7,052 bases of DNA, taken from Rhodothermales bacterium. Its GTDB lineage: Bacteria; Bacteroidota; Rhodothermia; Rhodothermales; VXPQ01. This document shows positions 1 to 6,037 of the stretch, piece after piece. The first letter of the stretch is position 1. The number at the start of each line of letters is the position of its first letter. The notes beneath the pieces are model-generated. The model was not told the DNA's origin. It did not search any database and saw only the letters and a program-made list of their open reading frames with translations. The stretch covers positions 1-7,052 of the forward strand of contig JANQSQ010000172.1 of NCBI GenBank assembly GCA_028283985.1, written 5' to 3'. A program made the position numbers and the translations under genes.

Positions 1-1606
1 GGTTGTCGGTAGCCGCTTTCCCCTTTTTCATGCTGATAAGAAGATTCACGATAAACGGAATCTGGAAAACGAACAGCACCCACGAAGCGATCGACATCAC
101 TTCGTTGTAGACGATCACATCCTGCGCATGGGCGTAAATCTCTCCCCCGTCGTACAACCGCCGCGAAACGCCGGCCAGCCCCTGGATGAGCATGGGAAAG
201 AAGATGAAATTCATGCTGACGATCGTGCCCCAGAAGTGAATCTTGCCGAGCGTGTCGTTCAGGGTCCGCCCGGTCATCTTCGGGAACCAGTAATAAATGC
301 CGGCCATGAGCGCGAGAATAGTGCCCGGCGCCACCACATAATGAAAGTGCCCGATCACGTAATAGGTATCGTGCAGAGGAATATCGGTGGCCGCCAGTCC
401 CAGCGGCAACCCCGTAAGCCCGCCGATGCCGAACATGGGCAGAAAGCCCAGCGCAAAGAGCATGGGCGTCGTAAACCGGATGGAGCCGCCCCACAGCGAC
501 AAGGCAAGCGCCGTAAGAATAATCACCGACGGGATCGAAATGATCATCGTGGTGGTCTGGAAAAACACGCTCATCACCTGCCCCATTCCGGTAATGAACA
601 TGTGATGCGCCCAGACGATGAACGACATGAAGCCAAGGAAAATCAGGGAGTACACCATTGCCTTGAATCCCCGTAGCGGCCTGCGCGAGTTGTTGGCGAT
701 AATCTCCGCGACGATCCCCATGGCCGGCAGCACCAGCACATACACCTCCGGGTGAGCCAGGAACCAGAACAGATGCTGCCAGAGCAATGGGCTTCCTCCG
801 CCCGCCACATCGACCACCTCGCCGCTTACGACAAGCCCCGACGGCATAAAGAAACTGGTGTCGAGCAAGCGGTCGGCCAGCATCAGAAAGGAAGCAGCCT
901 CCAGGGGAGGAAACGCCAGCAGCAACAGAAAAGACGTGATGAACTGCGCCCACACGAAGAAGGGCATCCGCATGAAGGTCATCCCCTCGGCCCGAAGCTG
1001 CACGATGGTCGTCAGAAAATTGACGGCGCCCAGCAGAGACGACGTGATGAGAAAAACCATGCCGAGAAGCCACATCGTCTGCCCCATCGACTCGATGACA
1101 GACAAGGGGGCATACGAGGTCCAGCCGGCCTTGGCGGCGCCGGCGGGCACAAAGAAACTGCCCAGCATGATCACGCCGCCCACGAAAAAGGCCCAGTAGC
1201 TGGCCATGTTGAGTTTCGGGAACGCCATATCCGGCGCACCGATCTGCAGCGGAACGATGTAGTTGCCAAACGCCCCCACCGCCAGCGGCACGATGCCCAG
1301 AAACACCATAATGGTGCCGTGCATGGCGCCCAGCTGGTTGTAGAATTCGGGGAGCATGACCCCCCCGGGCATCGTGTCGTCGGTGAAAAGCCAGCCGATC
1401 AGCGGGACAGGTTCTCCGGGATAGGCGAGCTGCCACCGCATGAGCATCACGAGCGAGAACCCGAACAGCAGAAAAAGAAGCGCCGTAATGCCGTACTGAA
1501 TCCCGATGACCTTGTGGTCGGTCGAGAAAATGTATTTCCTCCAGAAGGAGTCGTGGTGAACGTCTTCCCCGTGGTGGCCTTCCGGGACGGCTGCGTGATC
1601 AGCCAT
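1..1606 (-). CDS. ctaD: Heme-copper oxidase subunit I (cytochrome c oxidase, A-type), C-terminus cut by window edge
   Basis: This is the catalytic membrane subunit of a terminal oxidase that reduces O2 to water at a heme-CuB centre and normally pumps protons. 535 residues are present and the frame runs off the left edge. Landmarks, read by hand: TDHK near the N-terminus; heme a ligand H96 in AMHG; D-channel D126 and N133 in APDMAFPKLN; AHPEVY with CuB ligand H285, E287 and cross-linking Y289; CuB ligands H334-H335 in WAHHMF; Mg-site H412-D413; heme a3 and heme a ligands H420 and H422 in GHFHYV; propionate arginines R482-R483. The glutamate in HPEVY argues for the A1 class. Oddly, the K-channel lysine is replaced by I363 (IPSVII where relatives have IPTGIK). 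The first 18 residues hold five histidines. The ATG at 1606 lacks a clear ribosome site but places TDHK correctly. The cupredoxin gene lies 105 bases upstream. Family assignment is certain; electron donor and true substrate are inferred. Confidence 0.96.
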   Translation of the reverse strand, partial: MADHAAVPEGHHGEDVHHDSFWRKYIFSTDHKVIGIQYGITALLFLLFGFSLVMLMRWQLAYPGEPVPLIGWLFTDDTMPGGVMLPEFYNQLGAMHGTIMVFLGIVPLAVGAFGNYIVPLQIGAPDMAFPKLNMASYWAFFVGGVIMLGSFFVPAGAAKAGWTSYAPLSVIESMGQTMWLLGMVFLITSSLLGAVNFLTTIVQLRAEGMTFMRMPFFVWAQFITSFLLLLAFPPLEAASFLMLADRLLDTSFFMPSGLVVSGEVVDVAGGGSPLLWQHLFWFLAHPEVYVLVLPAMGIVAEIIANNSRRPLRGFKAMVYSLIFLGFMSFIVWAHHMFITGMGQVMSVFFQTTTMIISIPSVIILTALALSLWGGSIRFTTPMLFALGFLPMFGIGGLTGLPLGLAATDIPLHDTYYVIGHFHYVVAPGTILALMAGIYYWFPKMTGRTLNDTLGKIHFWGTIVSMNFIFFPMLIQGLAGVSRRLYDGGEIYAHAQDVIVYNEVMSIASWVLFVFQIPFIVNLLISMKKGKAATDN

Positions 1607-1644
1607 AATGATCGATCGGACTTATGCGTCAGGAATAATGGATG

Positions 1645-1691
1645 GGCGGTTCGCGCCCGGCGCAGCGTGGAAAACCGCCTCGCTGCGCCGG
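1645..1691. repeat. Two interleaved perfect inverted repeats between the cupredoxin and oxidase genes
   Basis: An 11-base GC-rich arm (CCGGCGCAGCG, 1657-1667) is the exact reverse complement of 1681-1691. A second 7-base arm (GGCGGTT, 1645-1651) is the reverse complement of 1673-1679. The arms interleave, so in RNA they can form either of two hairpins or an H-type pseudoknot. Read on the transcribed minus strand, the order is 11-bp stem, 1 base, 7-bp stem, 5 bases, stem closure, 5 bases, stem closure. A further G-T pair (1644/1680) could extend the short stem. No T-run follows on the minus strand, so this is not a classical intrinsic terminator. It ends 38 bases before the oxidase start, which suits a leader, processing or stability element. 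The arms are directly visible; the role is inferred. Confidence 0.6.
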
Positions 1692-1711
1692 ACGCGTGTC
1701 GTTGCCGGCGT

Positions 1712-2506
1712 TTAGGCCTCTGCTCCGTCGCCGAAGGTAAAGTCGAGCGTAACGGATTCGCCGTCGGCCACGCTCACGCTCTGCTCCGTCACGCCGTATT
1801 CTTCGTGCCAGGCTTCGATGACATAGTCGCCGGCAGGCAGACCGTCTATGGAGTACCCGCCCGCTTCATCGGATGTGCTGAAATAGGGATGCGCCGTGAC
1901 GCCCGCGAACGATTCCATCCACGGATGCACGTCGCATTTGATGCGGGCCCCGATTTCGGGAACCCGGAACGTTTCCGTGCGCTCCTGTCCCGCCAGAGGC
2001 ATCCCGAAATTGAACGAACGATTCTCATTCGGCTGCGCATGAATGTTGTGCAGCAAGGCGTCGCTGTTGCGAATCAGGATGGGCTGTCCGGCCTGTACGC
2101 CGAACACGTGGGGGGTATAGGTGCATCCCACCTGATCCAGCACCACCGGTTCGGAAGAAGCCGGGAACGTCATATCTCCGAGGCCGTCCTTCACATACAC
2201 GAAGACCCAGCGCAACGTGCCGTTGTCGTTCACGACCACCTTTTCGCTGAGCGCAGGGGCCATGCCGCTCTCGCTGCGGATATCCATGCACTCGCGGTCG
2301 ATATTTAGCGCTTGTTGCTCGGGGGCCGTACCCGTAAACCGGATGGATCCCGACACCACAGCACTTCCCGCCGGCGTATATTCCTCTGCAACCGTATCGC
2401 CGCCCTCCGTGGAGTCACTGCCGGCGTCGGAGCCACCGCCGCCGCAGCCCGCGATAAGCATCGCGACCAGAGCGATCGGCAGCATGGAAAATGTAATTCT
2501 GTTCAT
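1712..2506 (-). CDS. Periplasmic cupredoxin-like lipoprotein with C-terminal carboxypeptidase-regulatory-like domain
   Basis: A 264-residue exported protein, probably an anchored copper protein. The signal peptide ends in a lipobox (LIAG then C21), followed by a Gly/Ser/Asp/Glu-rich linker to about residue 45. The cupredoxin-like core spans about 48-205. Its C-terminal loop C191-x2-H194-x2-M197 matches the short amicyanin-type type-1 copper spacing; the upstream histidine would be H153 or H156 in LLHNIHA. C73 and C128 could form a disulfide. Residues about 200-257 (GGYSIDGLPAGDY and the strands around it) look like a carboxypeptidase-regulatory-like beta fold. There is no CxxxC CuA motif, so it is not an ordinary oxidase subunit II. 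It starts at the ATG at 2506 with a weak AGGA about 10 bases upstream, and lies on the same strand directly before the oxidase gene. Likely roles are electron donor to the oxidase or copper delivery; neither is shown by sequence. Such proteins are often annotated as plastocyanin or methylamine-utilization-like. Confidence 0.87.
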   Translation of the reverse strand: MNRITFSMLPIALVAMLIAGCGGGGSDAGSDSTEGGDTVAEEYTPAGSAVVSGSIRFTGTAPEQQALNIDRECMDIRSESGMAPALSEKVVVNDNGTLRWVFVYVKDGLGDMTFPASSEPVVLDQVGCTYTPHVFGVQAGQPILIRNSDALLHNIHAQPNENRSFNFGMPLAGQERTETFRVPEIGARIKCDVHPWMESFAGVTAHPYFSTSDEAGGYSIDGLPAGDYVIEAWHEEYGVTEQSVSVADGESVTLDFTFGDGAEA

Positions 2507-2606
2507 GGGGTGCGTTCCTGCGTTTGGTTAAGAAGCGGTATGTGCGTATCTATGCACGATTATCGTCGATAGTATAGCAATACTAAAAATAAATTTGTGT
2601 GAAAAG
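2507..2606. promoter_or_regulatory. Divergent intergenic promoter region with two small palindromes
   Basis: This AT-rich 100-base gap separates the minus-strand cupredoxin gene from the plus-strand 119-residue gene, so promoters for both should lie here. Two adjacent inverted repeats are visible: ACGAT-T-ATCGT at 2556-2566 and TAGTAT-AGCA-ATACTA at 2570-2585. They could be operator half-sites or chance. No convincing sigma-70 type -35/-10 pair was found for the minus-strand gene. Confidence 0.45.
2523..2554 (+). promoter_or_regulatory. Candidate Bacteroidota-type promoter for the small plus-strand gene
   Basis: TTTG at 2523-2526 is followed after 20 bases by TATCTATG at 2547-2554. The published Bacteroidota pattern is TTTG near -33 and TAnnTTTG near -7; the second box matches at five of six fixed positions and the spacing is in range. 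Transcription would begin near 2560, giving a leader of roughly 45 bases before the ATG at 2607. A match this short can arise by chance. Confidence 0.3.
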
Positions 2607-2966
2607 ATGGAATGGCTTTGGCCGCTGTTCGAACCTTACGTGCGCAAGCGTTTCGAGCGCCGGGGGATAGACGACCCGGACATGTCCGATCTGGATACCG
2701 CTTTCCTGCGCCTCCTGGGATCCGCCACGGTCACCATTCTGGTGCAGGAACCCTGGCGCGGCTCGGTCCGCTTCAAGGGGCTGGACCGCCTCCCGGCAGC
2801 GGAATGCATGGACCTGTTCCGGGATCCCGAGGCCTATCTGTTCGAACGCTTCGGGGGCGGAAAATACAAACTCAATTTCCACGAGGGATGGAATTTCGTG
2901 GCTACCCAGAATTTCAAGCCCGAAGGCGAACCGAAGTGGACGGATTTGCCTGATCTGGGGACATGA
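2607..2966 (+). CDS. Hypothetical 119-residue cytoplasmic protein
   Basis: I do not recognise this protein. It has no signal peptide and no membrane segment, so it should be cytoplasmic. The N-terminal third is charged and probably helical (EPYVRKRFERRG); the C-terminal half alternates hydrophobic and polar residues like beta strands (VRFKGL, KYKLNFHEGWNFV) and is rich in aromatic residues. A glycine turn GGGK precedes the last strands. Third codon positions are strongly GC-biased in this frame and the amino-acid mix is balanced, unlike the opposite strand, which supports a real gene. The ATG at 2607 is preferred; a TTG at 2595 would add four residues. There is no clear ribosome site, only a GAAAAG touching the ATG. 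It stands alone, divergent from the cupredoxin gene and convergent with the receptor gene, so context gives no function. Confidence 0.72.
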   Translation: MEWLWPLFEPYVRKRFERRGIDDPDMSDLDTAFLRLLGSATVTILVQEPWRGSVRFKGLDRLPAAECMDLFRDPEAYLFERFGGGKYKLNFHEGWNFVATQNFKPEGEPKWTDLPDLGT

Positions 2967-2975
2967 CGGCGGGAT

Positions 2976-3006
2976 GCGGTCCTTCGGGTCCGGCACCGCG
3001 CCTTTT
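2976..3006 (+). terminator. Weak terminator-like hairpin after the small plus-strand gene
   Basis: GCGGT at 2976-2980 pairs with ACCGC at 2995-2999 around a 14-base loop, and TTTT follows at 3003-3006. It begins 10 bases after the TGA of the plus-strand gene. The stem is only 5 bp and the T-run short, so it is a weak candidate. Confidence 0.28.
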
Positions 3007-3119
3007 CGCAAAACATAAGGGTACGACAGACTGCAGGCTGGCGAACGAATCCGGGGCCCGATGTTTTGCTGCAAGGCGCGTCCCGGACCCGCGTTTTCGA
3101 TCCAGCGTACTTCTTTCGG

Positions 3120-3139
3120 GACAGGCGCCGGACCCTGTC
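3120..3139 (-). terminator. Short hairpin just beyond the receptor stop codon
   Basis: GACAGG at 3120-3125 pairs with CCTGTC at 3134-3139 around an 8-base loop, about 10 bases past the receptor TAG on the minus strand. No T-run follows, so it may be a transcript 3'-end stabiliser rather than a terminator, or chance. Confidence 0.22.
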
Positions 3140-3148
3140 GATCGCTGG

Positions 3149-5959
3149 CTACAGATCTATTCGTATGTCGCGCCCCTTGCCCTTCAATCCGGCGCCTGAC
3201 GCCGGAGAAAGCCGGTAGGAAAATTTCAGCAGAATGTGGCGTCCCAGCGAAGCGATCCGCTCCTCCCGGATGTACGCGTTCGTGTTGGAAAACCGGACAT
3301 CCTCGTTCCGTGCAAGCAAATCGAATCCCGCCAGTTCGATATCGGCGCGTTCGTTCATCACGGACCGCGCAATGGAAGCCCCCAGAATGGGTACGCTGTC
3401 CACGTCGCCAAACACTTCCCGGGAATACAGCCGGTAATCGAGCGAACCGGTTACACGCCATTTCTCCGTGAGATACAGGGTGGCGTCGGCGTAGTACGTA
3501 CGGTTGACGTACTGCCGGTTTTGTGCTGCATTCAGCGAATAGTTCACCGCATTGAACGCGTACCGGGCGCCTGCCCGTATGTCGAACAGGTCTGTATTCC
3601 TGTTATTCAGGCTGACATCGATGGTATGGCGAAAAATGCGCGATATGTTCTCGGCTTCGTTGACGTATTCGAGGCTGCGCTCGAAGAACGGATTGTTGGC
3701 GACATTGACTTCCACGCCAAGAGGACGAACAGGCATGCCGAAATGGGCGCTTCCGGAAAACATCCAGGCGCCCTCCGCATTGACCGGGGTGATGACCTGC
3801 CGGAGCCGCTCGTCCACCATTCTGGACTGTACAATGTCGTTGTTTACGTATTCGCTCCGGGCGAATACAAACAGCTTCATAAACGTGAACGGATCGTAGA
3901 ACGAAAAGCGCAGATTCATGTTGTGGCGATATTCCGGCTTCAGCGCAGGATTTCCCGCGCGCACAAGCAGCGGGTTCGTGTTGTTTGTAAGGGGTTGCAG
4001 GTCCGTAACGGACGGCTCGCGCGCATGCGCCGAATACTCCAGCGAGAAATCCATGCGCTCGCCCAAATCATAGTCGAAGCGCGCCCGGGGCAACACATGC
4101 GTATAGGCGTTTTCTATCCGCGGACGGGAAGCCGCGCCCGCCGTATCCACGATCTCTCCGTCCAGCGACGATCTTTGGAGGTTGGCCCCTATACCGGCCT
4201 TGAACCTCTCCCCGCTTGCCTGGTATCGAATACCCCCCTGTACGTAGGAATACCTGCGGTCGTACCCGGAAGAAAGCAGGTCGTTGAAGATGGACGCGCC
4301 GGACGCCATATCGAACACCGACTGCCTGCGCTCTTCCTCCAACTGCCGACTCTCAACCTGAAATTCCAGTCTCCCGCCTGTCCCCACCGGCTCGATGTAC
4401 GAAAGCCTCTGTGTCGAACTGAATGAATTCCCGGGGCGGGTCTGCAACTGCATGATCTCGTCGCTCGAAAGCACGTTCCCTTCCTCGAGGAATTTCGTGA
4501 TCGAATGGAGATTGCCGGACATCTCATTGTCGTTCAGACTGCCCCGCACTTCTCCCACGAGGCTCCGGCCTTTTTCGTCCAGCCGGCGACGCCACGTAAG
4601 AGAGCCGTTGCCGCCCAGATTATCGCTTTCCGATCGGTAGTCGGTCCGGGCCGCGTTCACGTTCGCTCCCCTCGCCAGCGTAGCGGTTTCCGAACTATTC
4701 GTCAGGGAGGAAGCGCCCGCCCTCAGGTTGCCGCGCAGCCGCAGGTCATGTCCCTCGCCCAATTTATGCGACGCGTTCACCGTCAGCCGGTGGGTCAGGT
4801 TATCGGTGGTCTGTTCCCCGGTCTCGTTGACGAAAGAGGATTGCGCGGGGCCAAGCAATTGCTGCTGCTGCGCTGCGCGATCCTGCCGGTTATCCACGTT
4901 CGACAGAAAATAACTGGCATGCGCCGTGGTGTTTGCCCCCAAATCCCTGTTCGCATTCAACCCGACCGAAACCGTCTCGGACAACCCGTCCCCGGTATTG
5001 GACAAACCGCCGCCGTCCCGGAGGATTAATCTCCCCCCCATGGCCTCCAGGCCTCCCAGAAGCGTAGCGATATCGCCGAACGAAAAATTCTGCCGGTTGA
5101 CGTTGTTGACGTTCCCGACGAGAGACAACTGCGTGGACGGGCCGAACCGGTTTACGGAAACGTCGCCGTCGTAGCGTTCCTCGCTCCCGTACCCTCCGGC
5201 CAAGTGTCCGAAATACCCTTTCTCCGCTTCCTCTTTCAGGTCCAGATTGATGGTTTTGACGTCTTCTCCATCCTCGACGCCGGTAAACTCCTCCATATCC
5301 GACGCCTTATCGTATACCTGCACCTTTTCGACCGCATTCGCGGGCAGGTTTCTGGTGGCGATGGTGGGATCGTCCCCGAAAAATTCCTTCTCCTCGACCA
5401 GCACTTTCTGCACTTCCTCGCCTTGCGCCCGGATCGTGCCGTCGTCTTCGACCTCTACGCCGGGCAATCGCCGCAGCAAATCTTCCACCATGTCGTTGGG
5501 GCGCGCGGCGAAGGCGGCGGCATTGTATTCGAGCGTATCCGCTTTGACCACAATGGGTATGTGTTCGGCGCCGACGACCAGTTCGTCCAGTTCGACCGTC
5601 GAGGATTCGAGCACGATGGTTCCCGCATCGTAGTCGCCGCCCGACAGGTCCATGTCCTGCCGGTGCGTCCGGAACCCGACATAGGTGACCTGCAGGATAT
5701 ACGCCCCTCCGGGAACGCGCCGAAGCGTACACGCCCCGTCCCGATCGGTCGTCGAGAACCGGGTCAGTACCGAATCCTCGCGGGTGAGCGCCACCACGGT
5801 CGCGCCCGCAAGCCCCGCACCCGTCGAATCCGCCACCACGCCGGCGACTTCGAAACGGCCGGCCTGCGCCGCAGCCGTTTCCGGCCGGAAAACCAGGATA
5901 AGAAAACAAACAACGACCCCAATCCCTACCGCCCGCCAACCGATGTACGCGTGTCTCAT
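3149..5959 (-). CDS. TonB-receptor-like outer-membrane beta-barrel protein with N-terminal carboxypeptidase-regulatory-like domain
   Basis: A large outer-membrane protein of 936 residues from the chosen start, the usual size for the Bacteroidota outer-membrane beta-barrel family related to TonB-dependent receptors. Order: signal peptide about 1-32 (hydrophobic VGIGVVVCFLILVF, then AAAQA); regulatory-like domain about 36-129; plug-like region about 141-242 with DTLEYNA, LLRRLPGVEV, KEFFGDDPTIATRNLP and EFTGVEDGE; barrel from about 249, with many amphipathic strands and ending in RIDL. Common relatives have DG before KEFFG; here residues 189-190 are EE. The ATG at 5959 is preferred because it begins a typical signal peptide; in-frame ATGs at 5983 and 6025 would add 8 or 22 residues. 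The GLPGLI gene ends at 6038, just upstream, so the pair is probably an operon. The substrate is unknown. No iron or vitamin marker genes and no SusD partner are visible. Confidence 0.93.
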   Translation of the reverse strand: MRHAYIGWRAVGIGVVVCFLILVFRPETAAAQAGRFEVAGVVADSTGAGLAGATVVALTREDSVLTRFSTTDRDGACTLRRVPGGAYILQVTYVGFRTHRQDMDLSGGDYDAGTIVLESSTVELDELVVGAEHIPIVVKADTLEYNAAAFAARPNDMVEDLLRRLPGVEVEDDGTIRAQGEEVQKVLVEEKEFFGDDPTIATRNLPANAVEKVQVYDKASDMEEFTGVEDGEDVKTINLDLKEEAEKGYFGHLAGGYGSEERYDGDVSVNRFGPSTQLSLVGNVNNVNRQNFSFGDIATLLGGLEAMGGRLILRDGGGLSNTGDGLSETVSVGLNANRDLGANTTAHASYFLSNVDNRQDRAAQQQQLLGPAQSSFVNETGEQTTDNLTHRLTVNASHKLGEGHDLRLRGNLRAGASSLTNSSETATLARGANVNAARTDYRSESDNLGGNGSLTWRRRLDEKGRSLVGEVRGSLNDNEMSGNLHSITKFLEEGNVLSSDEIMQLQTRPGNSFSSTQRLSYIEPVGTGGRLEFQVESRQLEEERRQSVFDMASGASIFNDLLSSGYDRRYSYVQGGIRYQASGERFKAGIGANLQRSSLDGEIVDTAGAASRPRIENAYTHVLPRARFDYDLGERMDFSLEYSAHAREPSVTDLQPLTNNTNPLLVRAGNPALKPEYRHNMNLRFSFYDPFTFMKLFVFARSEYVNNDIVQSRMVDERLRQVITPVNAEGAWMFSGSAHFGMPVRPLGVEVNVANNPFFERSLEYVNEAENISRIFRHTIDVSLNNRNTDLFDIRAGARYAFNAVNYSLNAAQNRQYVNRTYYADATLYLTEKWRVTGSLDYRLYSREVFGDVDSVPILGASIARSVMNERADIELAGFDLLARNEDVRFSNTNAYIREERIASLGRHILLKFSYRLSPASGAGLKGKGRDIRIDL

Positions 5960-5996
5960 AACAGGGAAGGCATCAGATTTCATAACCGGGAAGAAA
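5957..5996 (-). repeat. Short imperfect direct repeat carrying two alternative start codons of the receptor gene
   Basis: On the minus strand CTTCCCGGTTATG and CTTCCCTGTTATG occur 24 bases apart, identical in 12 of 13 positions, and each ends in an in-frame ATG (5983 and 5959). If translated from 6025, both copies encode FPVM. This looks like a small duplication of a start-codon context. It makes the annotated start uncertain. Confidence 0.55.
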
Positions 5997-6037
5997 GCAA
6001 ATCGGAATGATCGCAAGCAACGCATGGTATGGTCGCG

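Larger units (their letters stand above)
2967..3148. other. Non-coding gap between convergent genes
   Basis: These 182 bases lie between the end of the small plus-strand gene and the end of the minus-strand receptor gene. I see no protein with convincing composition here. Apart from the two weak hairpins listed separately, nothing specific is recognisable. Confidence 0.6.

Noticed and set aside
491..760. Reading the subunit I protein as a nitric oxide reductase
   Set aside because: The active-site tyrosine Y289, E287 and the D-channel residues are intact, which favours an O2 reductase. The missing K-channel lysine alone is not enough, though the alternative stays open in the findings.
1657..1691. 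Intrinsic terminator for the cupredoxin gene
   Set aside because: The 11-bp stem is strong, but no T-run follows on the minus strand and the oxidase gene follows in the same direction. A leader or processing element fits better.
752..2308. A 518-codon plus-strand open frame across the oxidase and cupredoxin genes
   Set aside because: It lies antisense to two confidently identified genes and its product is rich in His, Arg and Gln with no recognisable domain. It is a shadow of GC-biased codon use on the opposite strand.
2583..3461. A 292-codon minus-strand open frame overlapping the small plus-strand gene and the receptor 3' end
   Set aside because: It overlaps the receptor C-terminus in another frame, its composition is unlike a normal protein (Arg, Pro and Cys rich), and the plus-strand frame has the better coding signal.
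3236..4426. A 396-codon plus-strand open frame inside the receptor gene
   Set aside because: It is antisense to the barrel domain, with no recognisable motif. The same applies to the plus frame at 5204-6010.
5307..5939. A 210-codon minus-strand frame within the receptor N-terminus
   Set aside because: It is an alternate frame of the same strand, very rich in Gly and Arg, and overlaps the clear regulatory-like and plug domains.
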